A stretch of 50,518 nt of DNA from Nitrospirota bacterium (lineage in GTDB: Bacteria > Nitrospirota > UBA9217): NCBI GenBank assembly GCA_021814615.1, contig JAKAHZ010000007.1, forward strand, positions 1 to 50,518, in the 5' to 3' direction. The first letter of the stretch is position 1; each line of letters begins with the position of its first letter. Below the pieces are notes generated by a model. It was not told the DNA's origin. It made no database searches and saw only the letters and a program-made list of their open reading frames with translations. Positions 1-8,845 of this stretch are shown in pieces. The translations under genes were made by a program, and so were the position numbers.

Positions 1-969
1 GTAAAAACCGGACCCCCATTCGAAGCCCGCGGTGCGGGTGATGCGCGGCATGATCTCCAGGTGCCAGTGGAAATCGTCGCTCAGCGTATGCCAGTGGCCG
101 CGCCGCGGGACGCGGTTCGGCGCCGTGTACAGGATGTAGTTGTACGGCGGATCGGAAAGGACGATGCCGATCCGTTTCAGCGTGGTGCGCACGATGCGGG
201 CGTAATCCATCATCTCTTCCTTCGTGATGTCCGCGTAGGCGCAGGAGTGGCGCTTGGGGTAGATCCAGACCTCGAAGGGAAAGCGCGCGGCGAAGGGCGT
301 GCAGGCAATGAAGTGGCGCGTCTCCTCGATGATACGCTCCGCTTCGGAAAGCTCCTGCCGGATCAGGTCGCAGAAGATGCAGCGTTCCTTGTAGTCGTAG
401 TAGGATTTCGCGCCGTCAAGCTTCTCCTTGACGCGCTTGGGGATGATCGGCGTTGCAATGACCTGGGAGTGGGTGTGGTTCACCAGAGAACCCGCGGTCC
501 AGCCCTGGTTCTTGAGCACCATGACATACCGCAGCCGCTCGTCGCGCTCCAGGTCCAGGATGCGGTCCCGGTAGGCCCAGAGCACTTTCTCGACCTGGTT
601 CTCGGGAAGGTTCTCGAGCCGCTGGCCGTGCTCGGGCGTTTCGATGATGATCTCGTGCGCGCCGATGCCGTTCATCCAGTCATAGATGCCGCGGCCTTCG
701 CGCTCGAGGCTCCCTTCGACATGCAGGACGGGGAATTTGCTCGGAATGACGCGCACCCACCAGCCCTTGGCGTTCGGTTTGACGTTCTCGGGCCGGAACG
801 AGGCGATCTCGTTCGGCGTTTTCGCCTCGTTGCCGCCGCAGAAGGGGCATTCCGCCGGCGTTACGTCGTCTTCCTGCTCTTCGGTGTGATAATCTTCGGG
901 TTTTTTTGGCCGCTCATTGGAGATGATGATCCAGCGGCCGACGATGGGATCTTTGCGAAGGCGTGTCAT
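1..969 (-). CDS. galT: Galactose-1-phosphate uridylyltransferase, 3' end cut by window edge
   Basis: Exchanges uridylyl and galactosyl phosphates between UDP-glucose and galactose-1-phosphate in the cytoplasmic Leloir pathway. I translated this frame by hand because it runs off the left edge: 323 codons are visible, so probably only the last few residues are missing. It opens MTRLRKDPIVGRWIIISNER and has a CPFC pair at residues 41-44, the nucleotide-transferase HTHSQ signature at 165-169 (usual form HPHSQ), a second CIFC pair and an HWHLEIMPR segment late in the protein. The ATG overlaps the stop of the upstream receiver gene by one base (TGATG), so the two are probably translationally coupled. 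Related ADP- or UDP-sugar phosphorylases share this fold, so the sugar substrate is not certain. Confidence 0.9.
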   Translation of the reverse strand, partial: MTRLRKDPIVGRWIIISNERPKKPEDYHTEEQEDDVTPAECPFCGGNEAKTPNEIASFRPENVKPNAKGWWVRVIPSKFPVLHVEGSLEREGRGIYDWMNGIGAHEIIIETPEHGQRLENLPENQVEKVLWAYRDRILDLERDERLRYVMVLKNQGWTAGSLVNHTHSQVIATPIIPKRVKEKLDGAKSYYDYKERCIFCDLIRQELSEAERIIEETRHFIACTPFAARFPFEVWIYPKRHSCAYADITKEEMMDYARIVRTTLKRIGIVLSDPPYNYILYTAPNRVPRRGHWHTLSDDFHWHLEIMPRITRTAGFEWGSGFY

Positions 970-1346
970 CAGCTTCCCGATCGGGCTTTGCGCTCGGTGA
1001 GCACTTTATGGACGATGCGTTTGAGTTCCTTGATCCGGATGGGTTTGTTGATGTATTCCGCCGCGCCGAGGCTCATGGCCTTGAGATAGGATTCCACTTC
1101 GCCGTAGGCGGTAACCATGATAACGTCCGCCTTGAGACCCGCCTTGCGGATCTCCTGGAGAAGCTGCAATCCGTCCATGCCCGGCATTTTGATGTCCGTG
1201 ACGACCAGATCGAACAGAATATTCCGCATGCGGGAGAGAGCGTCCTCGCCGTTGACGGCGAGCGTCACGTCGTAGCCTTCGTCCGTCAAAATAGTGTTGA
1301 AGAGCTCTCGGGCGCCCTCTTCATCATCGACTACCAGTATTTTCAT
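969..1346 (-). CDS. CheY-like single-domain response regulator
   Basis: A stand-alone receiver domain of 125 residues. It starts MKILVVDDEE with the acidic pair at residues 7-8, the phosphorylatable Asp at 51 (VVTDIKMPGMDG), the switch Thr in MVTAYGE and the conserved Lys in NKPIRIKEL. There is no output domain, so it must act by protein contact or as a phosphate relay. I chose the internal ATG because GGAG lies six bases before it. The ATG 15 bases upstream (MVGEQ) has no ribosome binding site and overlaps that GGAG. It is followed directly by galT, an odd partner that says little about its role. The KMPGMDG and ITAYG-like segments resemble NtrC-type receivers. The cognate kinase is not identifiable here. 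Confidence 0.9.
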   Translation of the reverse strand: MKILVVDDEEGARELFNTILTDEGYDVTLAVNGEDALSRMRNILFDLVVTDIKMPGMDGLQLLQEIRKAGLKADVIMVTAYGEVESYLKAMSLGAAEYINKPIRIKELKRIVHKVLTERKARSGS

Positions 1347-1376
1347 CTGTTCTCCAACCATGTGATGATAAGGGAA

Positions 1377-1405
1377 TAGATATCACAAAAAGACCGCAGC
1401 GTCAA
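1377..1405 (-). promoter_or_regulatory. Sigma70-type promoter for the receiver-galT pair
   Basis: On the minus strand TTGACG and TATCTA are separated by exactly 17 bases, and the -10 lies about 30 bases before the receiver start codon. It separates this gene pair from the coaX operon upstream. No clear intrinsic terminator is visible after coaX. Confidence 0.6.
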
Positions 1406-1475
1406 GGCAAGGGGTGCTTTTCTTCATCTTCGGGAGGCTCTGAATGTGAGGAAATTACACACTGTCAGGGCATCC

Positions 1476-2240
1476 CTACCGGTTCATTTCATATAACAGC
1501 CGCAGGCCTTCCAGGGTCAGATGCGGAACGACTTCGTCCACCGTCTTCGTTTCCGGTGCGATCAGTTCCGCCAGTCCGCCGGTGGCGATGACCTTCGCCT
1601 CGGGAGCGAATTCCCGTTTCATCCGTTCCACGAGGCCGTCGACGAGTCCCGCATACCCGAAGATGACCCCCGCCTGCATGGCCGCAACAGTGTCCCTGCC
1701 GATCACCCGGTCCGGTTTCACGAGCTCGATCCGCGGCAGCTTTGCCGCGCGCTGGTACAGCGCTTCCGCCGAGATTTTCACGCCGGGCACGATCGCGCCG
1801 CCCAGGTACTCGCCCTTCCGGGTGACGGCGCAGAAGGTCGTTGCGGTCCCGAAATCCACGATGATCAGCGGGCCGCCGTACCGCTTGAACGCGGCCGCGG
1901 CGTTCACGATGCGGTCGGCGCCGATCTCCCGGGGATTGTCATAGGACAACGTGATGCCCGACCGAATCGCGTTGCTCACGATGAAGGGTTCGCAACGGAA
2001 ATACTTCCGGGACATCTCCGTCATGGCAGGCAGCAGCGGCGGCACGACCGTGGAAATGACGACGCCGTCGATCCGGCCGAACTCGATGCCCGAGAATCCC
2101 ATCAGGTCCTTCACGATCATGGCATATTCATCCGCCGTGATCCCGGTTTTCGTGCCGATGCGCCAGCTCTCCCGCAATTTCTCGCCGTCGAAGATCCCGA
2201 GCACGACGTTGGTATTGCCGATGTCGATTGCGAGCAGCAT
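1476..2240 (-). CDS. coaX: Type III pantothenate kinase
   Basis: Phosphorylates pantothenate with ATP, the first committed step of coenzyme A synthesis. The 254-residue length is normal for the family. The ASKHA-fold phosphate 1 motif is DIGNTNVVLGIF from residue 6, the GADR segment is at 107-110 and the DFGTATTF motif at 129-136, followed by GGAIVPGVK and ATGGLAE. A GGAGG ribosome binding site precedes the ATG. It is the last gene of valS-nadC-birA-coaX, 22 bases after birA. The birA-coaX pairing is common and links biotin and CoA-dependent cofactor metabolism. Type III enzymes are insensitive to CoA feedback in the characterised cases; that is family knowledge, not seen here. Confidence 0.96.
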   Translation of the reverse strand: MLLAIDIGNTNVVLGIFDGEKLRESWRIGTKTGITADEYAMIVKDLMGFSGIEFGRIDGVVISTVVPPLLPAMTEMSRKYFRCEPFIVSNAIRSGITLSYDNPREIGADRIVNAAAAFKRYGGPLIIVDFGTATTFCAVTRKGEYLGGAIVPGVKISAEALYQRAAKLPRIELVKPDRVIGRDTVAAMQAGVIFGYAGLVDGLVERMKREFAPEAKVIATGGLAELIAPETKTVDEVVPHLTLEGLRLLYEMNR

Positions 2241-2262
2241 GCTCCCTCCGATGTGATTCCGC

Positions 2263-3237
2263 TCAGGTTTTTTCGATGGTCACGTCGCCGGAAGCAACCG
2301 TGTGGACGCGGCCGCTGTCGTCCCGCAGAACGAGCAGGCCCTCCTCCGTAATGTCCTCGGCAATGCCCTGCTTCGTCCCGCCGGGGCCGTTGACGGCGAT
2401 CCGCCTGCCCAGGGTCGCATTCAAGGACTTCCACGCCTGGATGACCTCTGCAGGCGATATCTGGAACCGGTGATACCACCCCTCCATCAGGCGCAGCAGA
2501 ATGATCAGAACGTCCGTCCGGTCAAGCGTACGTCCCGCAGCTGCGGCCAACGTGATCGAACGGTCCTGGACCTCGGCAGGCAGACCGGACAGATCGGCGT
2601 TGACATTGACGCCGATCCCGAGGACCAGGTGCCGGATGCGGTCGGCCTCGGCGCTCATCTCGGTCAGGATGCCGGCAACCTTCCTTCCCTGAATCAGGAT
2701 GTCGTTCGGCCATTTGATCCCTGCCGTGAGGCCCGTCGCCTCCCGGATTGCCGTCGCGGCGGCCACAGCGGAGGCCAGGGTCACGAGCGCGGCCCGGTGC
2801 AGGGGGAGGGGCGGGCGAAGGACGACGCTCAGATGGATATTCCCGGGAGGCGAGGCCCAGGTTCTGCCGAGCCGTCCCTTGCCGCCGGTCTGGACCTCGG
2901 CCAGCACCACGGTTCCCTCAGGCGCACCTTCCTGGGCAAGGTTCATGGCGCGGGTGTTCGTCGACAGGAGGGAGCGGTGATAGTCGACGGCTGCGCCAAA
3001 AAGCGCTCCTGTCAGCGCTTTCCGCAGATCGGCGGCCCGGATCAGGTCCGGAGCGGATCGCAGGCGATAGCCCTTGGAGGGAACCGCTTCAATCTCGTAC
3101 CCGTCCCCTGCAAGCGCCCGGATGTGCTTCCAGACCGCGGTGCGCGACACACCGAGTGCGCCGGCCAGCTCTGCGCCGGATACATACCCGGTTCGCGATG
3201 ACCGGAGCAGCGTGAGTATGTCCTCCCGGTTCGTCAT
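2263..3237 (-). CDS. birA: Bifunctional biotin-protein ligase / biotin operon repressor
   Basis: Activates biotin to biotinyl-AMP and transfers it to the carboxyl carrier protein of biotin enzymes. The 324 residues include an N-terminal winged helix-turn-helix (about 1-60, with the recognition segment SRTAVWKHIR). This makes it the group II type that can also repress biotin genes. The catalytic domain shows the biotin-loop variant GGKGRLGRTW at 118-127, KWPNDIL at 175-181 and GIGVNVN, and a C-terminal SH3-like domain ends the protein. It sits 21 bases after nadC and 22 before coaX. No biotin biosynthesis gene is in the window, so any operator target lies elsewhere. Confidence 0.96.
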   Translation of the reverse strand: MTNREDILTLLRSSRTGYVSGAELAGALGVSRTAVWKHIRALAGDGYEIEAVPSKGYRLRSAPDLIRAADLRKALTGALFGAAVDYHRSLLSTNTRAMNLAQEGAPEGTVVLAEVQTGGKGRLGRTWASPPGNIHLSVVLRPPLPLHRAALVTLASAVAAATAIREATGLTAGIKWPNDILIQGRKVAGILTEMSAEADRIRHLVLGIGVNVNADLSGLPAEVQDRSITLAAAAGRTLDRTDVLIILLRLMEGWYHRFQISPAEVIQAWKSLNATLGRRIAVNGPGGTKQGIAEDITEEGLLVLRDDSGRVHTVASGDVTIEKT

Positions 3238-3258
3238 CGATCAGGCATCCCCGAGGGC

Positions 3259-4086
3259 CTAGCGTATCTTCATGCTGATATCCGCCGCCGGGGCCGAATG
3301 AGTAAGACTGCCGGAGGAGATGAAATCCACGCCCGTTTCCGCGATGGCGCGGATATTCGCGAGCGTCACATTGCCTGACGCCTCGACGACCACGCGGCCG
3401 GCGATGAGACTGACGGCCTTTTTCACCGTCTCGGGCGTCATATTATCCAGCATGATCACGTTCGCGCCTGCGGCAAGCGCCTCCCGCACCTCGTCGAGCG
3501 TCTTGACCTCGACCTCGATCTTCAGCAGCGGGTGGGCCTTCTTCCTGACCTCGGCCAGGGCTTTGATGATGCCGCCCGCTGCGGCAATATGATTGTCCTT
3601 GACCAGGACGCCGTCATAGAGACCGAACCGGTGGTTCCGGCAGCCTCCGACGCGCACGGCGTATTTCTCGAGCATCCTGAGGCCGGGAAGGGTCTTGCGC
3701 GTATCCAGGACCTCGGCCCGCGTGCCCTTGATCGCCTCGGCATACCGCGCCGCCTGGGTGGCGATGCCGGAAAGATGCTGCAGCAGGTTCAAGGCGAGCC
3801 GCTCGCCGGCAAGAAGCGCGCGGGTCTTTCCCTGGACCTGGGCGATCATACCGCCCGAGGGAACGCGCGCGCCTTCATGAGCCAGCGGCGTGAACTGCAC
3901 CCAAGGGTCGAGCCTGCGCAGCACTTCGCGGGCGATGAGCGATCCCGCGAGCACCAGGTCCTGCTTGGCGATGATCTCGGCGGTCGACGAGGCCTCCTCC
4001 GCGATCACGGCCTCGCTGGTCACGTCGCCGGGTCCGATGTCCTCCCGCAGCCACGCATCGATCAAGATCTGCACCTGCTGTTCCAT
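3259..4086 (-). CDS. nadC: Nicotinate-nucleotide diphosphorylase (carboxylating), quinolinate phosphoribosyltransferase
   Basis: Condenses quinolinate with PRPP to give nicotinate mononucleotide, CO2 and pyrophosphate in de novo NAD synthesis. The 275 residues show the family order: DVTSEAV at 21-27, the substrate-binding DTRKTLPGLR at 128-137 with LEKYAVRVGGCRNHR next, KDNHI at 163-167 and the C-terminal barrel segment VVVEASGNVTLANI. The usual GGG before NHR is GGC here, a mild variation. It lies about 31 bases after valS and 21 before birA in the same orientation, so co-transcription is likely. nadA and nadB are not in the window. Confidence 0.96.
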   Translation of the reverse strand: MEQQVQILIDAWLREDIGPGDVTSEAVIAEEASSTAEIIAKQDLVLAGSLIAREVLRRLDPWVQFTPLAHEGARVPSGGMIAQVQGKTRALLAGERLALNLLQHLSGIATQAARYAEAIKGTRAEVLDTRKTLPGLRMLEKYAVRVGGCRNHRFGLYDGVLVKDNHIAAAGGIIKALAEVRKKAHPLLKIEVEVKTLDEVREALAAGANVIMLDNMTPETVKKAVSLIAGRVVVEASGNVTLANIRAIAETGVDFISSGSLTHSAPAADISMKIR

Positions 4087-4117
4087 GTTCCTGCCGCCTC
4101 TCTCCTTGAGAACACAG

Positions 4118-6922
4118 CTACTCGCCCAGCATCTGAAGGCTCTGTTCCAGCTTCTGCCGCATCGCCTTCAGCTCCTCGAGCCGGGCCGTATCCTTCTCCA
4201 CCACCGCTTTCGGCGCTTTTTCGACGAAGTTCTTGTTCGACAGCTTCTTCGTGAAAAGGTCGATATCCTGTGATGTCCTGGCGATCTCCTTCTGCAAACG
4301 GCCGCGTTCTTCAGCCAGGTCGAGCACGCCTTCGAGCGGAACATACACTTCCGCTCCTTTGATGACGCCCGTTGCCGCCGCTTTCGGCTTGACCGCGGCG
4401 AGGTCGATCCGCAGTTCGCGGACGCGCGCCAGCGCCGTCACGTAGGACAGGTGCGCCTGCAGGCGGCCGACGATCTCCGCGCTTTCGGGTTTCACGATCA
4501 CCGCGAGCTGCGCTGACGGCGGTATGTTCATGACGCCGCGGATATTGCGCACGGCGAGAATGAGGTCCATCACCAGCTGCATATCCCGCTCCGCTTCGGC
4601 GTTGATCAGCACGTCATCAGCCCGGGGAAACAGCGCGATCATGATCGAATCGGAAGGAGTCCCGCTGCCGCCAGCCCGGGCTCCGCTCGACGGACTCCGC
4701 ACCGACGATGGCAGCTTCTGCCAGATCTCCTCGGTGATGAAAGGCATGAAGGGATGGAGCATGCGGAGCGCCGTTTCGAGCACCCGCGAGAGCGCCGTCC
4801 GCGTGGAGCGGCGCAGTTCGGCGTCCTCCTCCTGGTAGAGAGCGGACTTGGCGAGCTCCAGGTACCAGTCGCAGTACTCGTGCCAGATGAACTGATACAG
4901 CGACGAGGCGGCGTCGTTGAATTCATAGCGCTCCAGCGCTGTCTGCACGTCCCTGGCCACGGTCTGCAGCCGCGACACGATCCAGCGGTCCGCAAGCGTC
5001 GCCTTCGGCCCGAGGAGCGCCGCGTCCGGCGAGAAACCTTCATCGAGGTTCATCAGCACGAAGCGGCTGGCGTTCCAGATCTTGTTGGCGAAGTTCCGGT
5101 AGCCTTCGATCCGCTCCGCCGACATCTTGATGTCCCTGCCCTGCGCCGCAAAGGCCGCCAGGGTGAACCGGAACGCGTCGGTGCCGAACTGCTCCGTCAT
5201 CTCCAGGGGGTCGATGACATTCCCCTTGGACTTGCTCATCTTCTGCCCTTCGGCGTCCCGCACAAGCGCGTGGATGTACACATCGCGGAAGGGGATCTCT
5301 TTCCGGAAATGGAGGCCCATCATGATCATCCGGGCAACCCAGAAAAAAATGATGTCGAAACTGGTGACGAGCACCGAGGTCGGATAATATGTCGCCAGTT
5401 CCTTCGTCTCCTCCGGCCACCCCAGGGTCGAGAACGGCCAGAGCGCGGACGAGAACCAGGTGTCCAGCACATCGGGATCCTGAACGAGCTCGTTCGCCCC
5501 GCAACGCGGGCAGGCAGCCGGCGCCGTCCGCTGGACGATCGGTTTGGCGGCGATATCGAACTTCAGGGCCGGACCGGCCGATGTCAGCCCCGTCCCCGCA
5601 GGGACCACTCCGCTGTCGCATTTCCTGCAGTACCACGCCGGAATCTGGTGGCCCCACCAGATCTGGCGCGAGATGCACCAGTCCTTGATATTCCGCATCC
5701 AGTCGAAATAGGTGTTCTCCCAGCCTTTGGGCACGAAGCGGATGCGTCCGTCCTCCACCGCCTTGATCGCCGGTTCGGCGAGCGGGCCGGTCTTGACGAA
5801 CCACTGGGGAGACAGGTAGGGCTCGACCACGGTCTTGCACCGATAGCATTTGCCGATGGCGTGGGCGTGGTCCTCGGTCTTGATCAGGAATCCCTGTTCC
5901 TGCAGCAGTTCCACCACGATGCCGCGTGCCTTCTTCGCCGGCTTCCCCGCGATGAGCTTCATGACCTCGGGCCTCACCCCGTCGATGGCCGGCAGGATCT
6001 CGGCGTGCTCGTTCAGGATCTTCACCCGCGGAAGCGGAGGATCCTGGCGCAGGCCCGCCTCGTAATCGTTAAAATCGTGCGCCGGCGTGACCTTCACGGC
6101 ACCGGTGCCGAACTCGAGATCAACGAGGATGGAGTCGCCGATGACGGGGATGTTCCGCTGCGTGAGCGGCAGGGTCACCGTCTTCCCGATGAGATCCTTG
6201 TACCGGGGATCGAGCGGATGCACGGCAACGGCAGTATCGCCCAGGAGCGTCTCGGGCCGCGTCGTTGCCACGGTGAGGCGGATGCTGGGCTCGTGGGACA
6301 GGGGATAGGCGATATGATAGAGCTTCCCCTTCTCGTCCTCGTGCTCCACTTCGATATCGGACAGCGCCGTGTGGCACCGCGGGCACCAGTTGATGAGCCG
6401 CTCGCCGCGGTAGATAAGCCCGTCTTCGTGCAGACGCACGAACACCTCCCGCACTGCGCGGGACAGGCCTTCGTCCATGGTGAAGCGCTCGCGGTCCCAG
6501 TCGCACGAGGCGCCCAGCTTCTTGAGCTGCTCGATGATCCGGCCGCCGGATTCGCGTTTCCACTCCCAGACCTTCTGTACGAAGGCTTCGCGGCCAAGCT
6601 GGTGACGGTCGATATGTTCCTTTGCCAGCTTGCGCTCCACGACGTTCTGCGTCGCGATGCCTGCATGGTCGGTTCCCGGCACCCAGAGAGCATTCCGTCC
6701 GCTCATGCGCATCCAACGGACCAGGATGTCCTGAATTGTCGAGTTGAGCGCGTGGCCGATGTGGAGCGAGCCGGTCACATTCGGCGGCGGGATCACGATG
6801 GAGAAGGATGCGCCCGGACCGTCGGTTTCGGCATGGAAGAATTTCCGTTCCGTCCAGAAACGGTACCAGTTCTCTTCGACCGCGCGCGGGTCATAGGATT
6901 TGGACAGTTCGTGAGTCGACAT
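4118..6922 (-). CDS. valS: Valyl-tRNA synthetase
   Basis: Charges tRNA-Val with valine and edits mischarged threonine. The 934-residue class I synthetase has HIGH at residues 54-57 (in VTGSLHIGHALNS), the CP1 editing domain, a CRKC...CPRC cysteine pair in an insertion of the catalytic domain, KMSKSKGN, the anticodon-binding helices and the C-terminal coiled-coil arm typical of ValRS. I reject an in-frame extension of 94 codons. The start used here has AAGGAG six bases upstream, matches the family N terminus, and lies downstream of an intrinsic terminator hairpin that the longer form would have to translate. It leads the operon valS-nadC-birA-coaX. A tRNA-Val(CAC) gene lies 28 kb away. Confidence 0.97.
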   Translation of the reverse strand: MSTHELSKSYDPRAVEENWYRFWTERKFFHAETDGPGASFSIVIPPPNVTGSLHIGHALNSTIQDILVRWMRMSGRNALWVPGTDHAGIATQNVVERKLAKEHIDRHQLGREAFVQKVWEWKRESGGRIIEQLKKLGASCDWDRERFTMDEGLSRAVREVFVRLHEDGLIYRGERLINWCPRCHTALSDIEVEHEDEKGKLYHIAYPLSHEPSIRLTVATTRPETLLGDTAVAVHPLDPRYKDLIGKTVTLPLTQRNIPVIGDSILVDLEFGTGAVKVTPAHDFNDYEAGLRQDPPLPRVKILNEHAEILPAIDGVRPEVMKLIAGKPAKKARGIVVELLQEQGFLIKTEDHAHAIGKCYRCKTVVEPYLSPQWFVKTGPLAEPAIKAVEDGRIRFVPKGWENTYFDWMRNIKDWCISRQIWWGHQIPAWYCRKCDSGVVPAGTGLTSAGPALKFDIAAKPIVQRTAPAACPRCGANELVQDPDVLDTWFSSALWPFSTLGWPEETKELATYYPTSVLVTSFDIIFFWVARMIMMGLHFRKEIPFRDVYIHALVRDAEGQKMSKSKGNVIDPLEMTEQFGTDAFRFTLAAFAAQGRDIKMSAERIEGYRNFANKIWNASRFVLMNLDEGFSPDAALLGPKATLADRWIVSRLQTVARDVQTALERYEFNDAASSLYQFIWHEYCDWYLELAKSALYQEEDAELRRSTRTALSRVLETALRMLHPFMPFITEEIWQKLPSSVRSPSSGARAGGSGTPSDSIMIALFPRADDVLINAEAERDMQLVMDLILAVRNIRGVMNIPPSAQLAVIVKPESAEIVGRLQAHLSYVTALARVRELRIDLAAVKPKAAATGVIKGAEVYVPLEGVLDLAEERGRLQKEIARTSQDIDLFTKKLSNKNFVEKAPKAVVEKDTARLEELKAMRQKLEQSLQMLGE

Positions 6923-6945
6923 CTGAGGCTCCTTGATGGAATAAT

Positions 6946-6976
6946 ACAACAAAAAGGAGGGGAATCCGTCCCCTCC
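6946..6976 (-). terminator. Intrinsic terminator, possible attenuator, just upstream of valS
   Basis: On the minus strand an 8-bp perfect stem (GGAGGGGA with TCCCCTCC, 5-base loop) is followed by TTTTTG. It ends only about 29 bases before the valS start codon. It may simply end the chemosensory operon whose last gene stops 155 bases upstream. No good promoter fits between the hairpin and valS, so valS may instead be read through it, making it an attenuator. I could not find the conserved T-box core in the leader. Confidence 0.75.
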
Positions 6977-7131
6977 AGCGAACAGCACTGAATACTGGCA
7001 TCGATGATGGGAAAATCCGGATGGGAAGGCGGGACCGGCCGGAAGGAAAACCCGGGAAGCGGCCGGCGTCAGAGACCGCCTGCCGGAATCGTTGACCAGT
7101 TCATCGATCGATTGCGTTGCCCGCGGCGTGC

Positions 7132-8409
7132 TTACGAACCCGCCTTCAGCCTCTCGATCTCCTCGCGGATCAGCCGCTCCGCCAAATCGGGGATCACTTC
7201 CCACGCCACCCGTTCCAGTACGTCGCGGGCGATCCTCGTAACGGCTTCCTCACAGAGCGTGCGCACCAGATCATCGGTAACGGCGGGGGTCGGCGCTTGC
7301 CGGAACGCGGCCGCAGAAGCAGCTGCTTCCGGCGATGCGATGGGCGCCGGAGCGGCCTGCGGCGCGGGTTTCGCAACCCGGGGCGCGAAGTCCTCATGGG
7401 AGACGCGGGATGCCACATCAAGCGATTCAAAGCTGACGATTTCCGATTGAACCTCCGAAGGCTTGAAAATGTCTTCCTCGCCCAGACCGAGTCCGGCCCG
7501 CATCTCTTCGCGTGCACGTTCTCCAACGGGAAGCGCTTTTTCCGCCTCCATGGGCAACGGCTCGGAGAAATCGAAGGTCTTTTCCTCCCGCGCGGGGGCT
7601 GCCGGCGCCGGAGGAATTTCGGGTGAGAGAGCCGCCTCGCGGAAGAGCTCTGCAGCAGGCGCTTGCGGCGCGGGTCTTGTTTCCGCCGCTGGCTCCACCT
7701 CCGGTTCAACCTCCATCTCAGGCTCTACTTCGATCTCCGGTTCCACCTCAAACTCCGGCTCAACTTCAAACTCCTCCTGCGGCTTGAGAGGCGCAGCGGG
7801 CTTCGGAGCTGCCGGCGGCGAAGCAGGCGCCTCCTGCACAACATCCAGGATATCAGCGGGAATCGCCGTCTTCGGTTTCTGCTCAGGCTGCGCCGGCGGA
7901 ACCGGCGGTATGGATGGCTTGGCCGCAGCAGGAGCCGGCGTCGGAGGAACAGCGGGCTTGGGCGCAGGCTGCGGCGCAGCAGCAAGCTTCGGTGGAGGCG
8001 GTGGCGGCGCCGCAGGCTTTGCCGCCGGAGCCGGCCCCGACGACGCCGCGGCGAGCGCCTTCTTCACCTTGCCGATCAGCTCCTGCGATTCGAAAGGCTT
8101 GGCGATCGTATCGAGAATGCCGGCCTGTTTCCCCCTGCCGGCATCGTACTGATCGTCGCGCGACAGCATGAGGATGACGGGGGCCTGACCGGCGGGCGAA
8201 TCCTTGAGCCGGGCCGCGAAACTGTAGCCGTCGATGCGCGGCAGATCGACATCCACGAGGATCACGCCGGGCGAAAGCCGGGCGGCCTCGGCCAGTGCGG
8301 TCTCTCCGTCGCTGACGCAGGTCACTTCATACTCTTTTCCGGAGAACAGCATCTCGACCACTTTCTGGATCGTGATGCTCTTGTCGGCAAGCAGGATTTT
8401 AACCGGCAT
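7132..8409 (-). CDS. Response regulator with long Pro/Ala/Glu linker and C-terminal helical motif (FrzS-like layout)
   Basis: Protein of 425 residues: receiver domain at about 1-118 with phospho-acceptor D53 (ILVDVDLPRIDG) and Lys in AKPFES. A low-complexity linker of roughly 250 residues follows, rich in Pro, Ala and Glu with an EVEPE repeat run, then a helical end that reads WEVIPDLAERLIREEIERLK. The first residue of the usual acidic pair is Ala (LLADKS), so metal binding may be weakened. The chosen ATG is the one after AAAGG and overlaps the preceding cheW by 11 bases. The layout recalls FrzS and similar polarity or adaptor regulators of surface motility. No enzymatic output is visible. 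The linker biases hits in database searches, so the family call rests on the ends. Confidence 0.8.
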   Translation of the reverse strand: MPVKILLADKSITIQKVVEMLFSGKEYEVTCVSDGETALAEAARLSPGVILVDVDLPRIDGYSFAARLKDSPAGQAPVILMLSRDDQYDAGRGKQAGILDTIAKPFESQELIGKVKKALAAASSGPAPAAKPAAPPPPPPKLAAAPQPAPKPAVPPTPAPAAAKPSIPPVPPAQPEQKPKTAIPADILDVVQEAPASPPAAPKPAAPLKPQEEFEVEPEFEVEPEIEVEPEMEVEPEVEPAAETRPAPQAPAAELFREAALSPEIPPAPAAPAREEKTFDFSEPLPMEAEKALPVGERAREEMRAGLGLGEEDIFKPSEVQSEIVSFESLDVASRVSHEDFAPRVAKPAPQAAPAPIASPEAAASAAAFRQAPTPAVTDDLVRTLCEEAVTRIARDVLERVAWEVIPDLAERLIREEIERLKAGS

Positions 8410-8845
8410 TGAATAACCTTTCGAAATGTATGAGAATGACTTCCTGGTCCTCGTCCATGCGTACGCCCGCAAGTAGCTGCGGGTTGATCCCCTTGATCTC
8501 GGCAGGCTGCTCCACGCTATCCTCCAGCCTGGCCATCTTCACCACCAGGTCCACCGTGATGCCGAAGGATCTGCTCCCCTCGCGGAGAAGAATGATGCTT
8601 CTGCCGCGGACCGGTGCCTGCTCGGAGGCCGTGAAGCCGATCGGGCCGGGTTGCGGAATGCCGAGGAGCTGGGCAAGCTGGAACACGGGATAGAGTTCCC
8701 CGCGGTAGTCCATGATGCCTTCCACATAGCTCAGCGACGACGGCACACGGCGGGATTTCTTCCAGGGCAGGATCTCGACTGCTCCCTGCATCCTGACGCC
8801 GAAAAGCCGCTCGCCCAGCCGAAACAGAAGGTAATTGCTCGTCAT
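8399..8845 (-). CDS. CheW-like coupling protein (1 of 3)
   Basis: A single CheW domain of 148 residues that would bridge MCP tips and the CheA P5 domain at the inner face of the membrane. Typical features are YLLFRLGERLFGVRM at the start, the SYVEGIMDYRGELYPVFQL core and the FGITVDLVVKMARL strand pair. It starts within the four-base ATGA overlap with the preceding cheW and overlaps the following receiver gene by 11 bases, so three genes are tightly coupled. The three CheW proteins in this cluster differ clearly in sequence, so they probably occupy different positions in the array rather than being recent duplicates. Confidence 0.9.
   Translation of the reverse strand: MTSNYLLFRLGERLFGVRMQGAVEILPWKKSRRVPSSLSYVEGIMDYRGELYPVFQLAQLLGIPQPGPIGFTASEQAPVRGRSIILLREGSRSFGITVDLVVKMARLEDSVEQPAEIKGINPQLLAGVRMDEDQEVILIHFERLFNAG

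Noticed and set aside
4754-6991. Long open frame of 745 codons opposite valS
   Set aside because: Antisense shadow of a GC-rich gene: no ribosome binding site, His/Arg/Asp-rich composition and no recognisable motif.
6977-7131. T-box riboswitch in the valS leader
   Set aside because: The conserved T-box core and a matching valine specifier loop could not be found; only the terminator is supported.
6923-7204. In-frame N-terminal extension of valS by 94 codons
   Set aside because: It would translate through the terminator hairpin, has no family similarity, and the shorter start has an AAGGAG six bases upstream.
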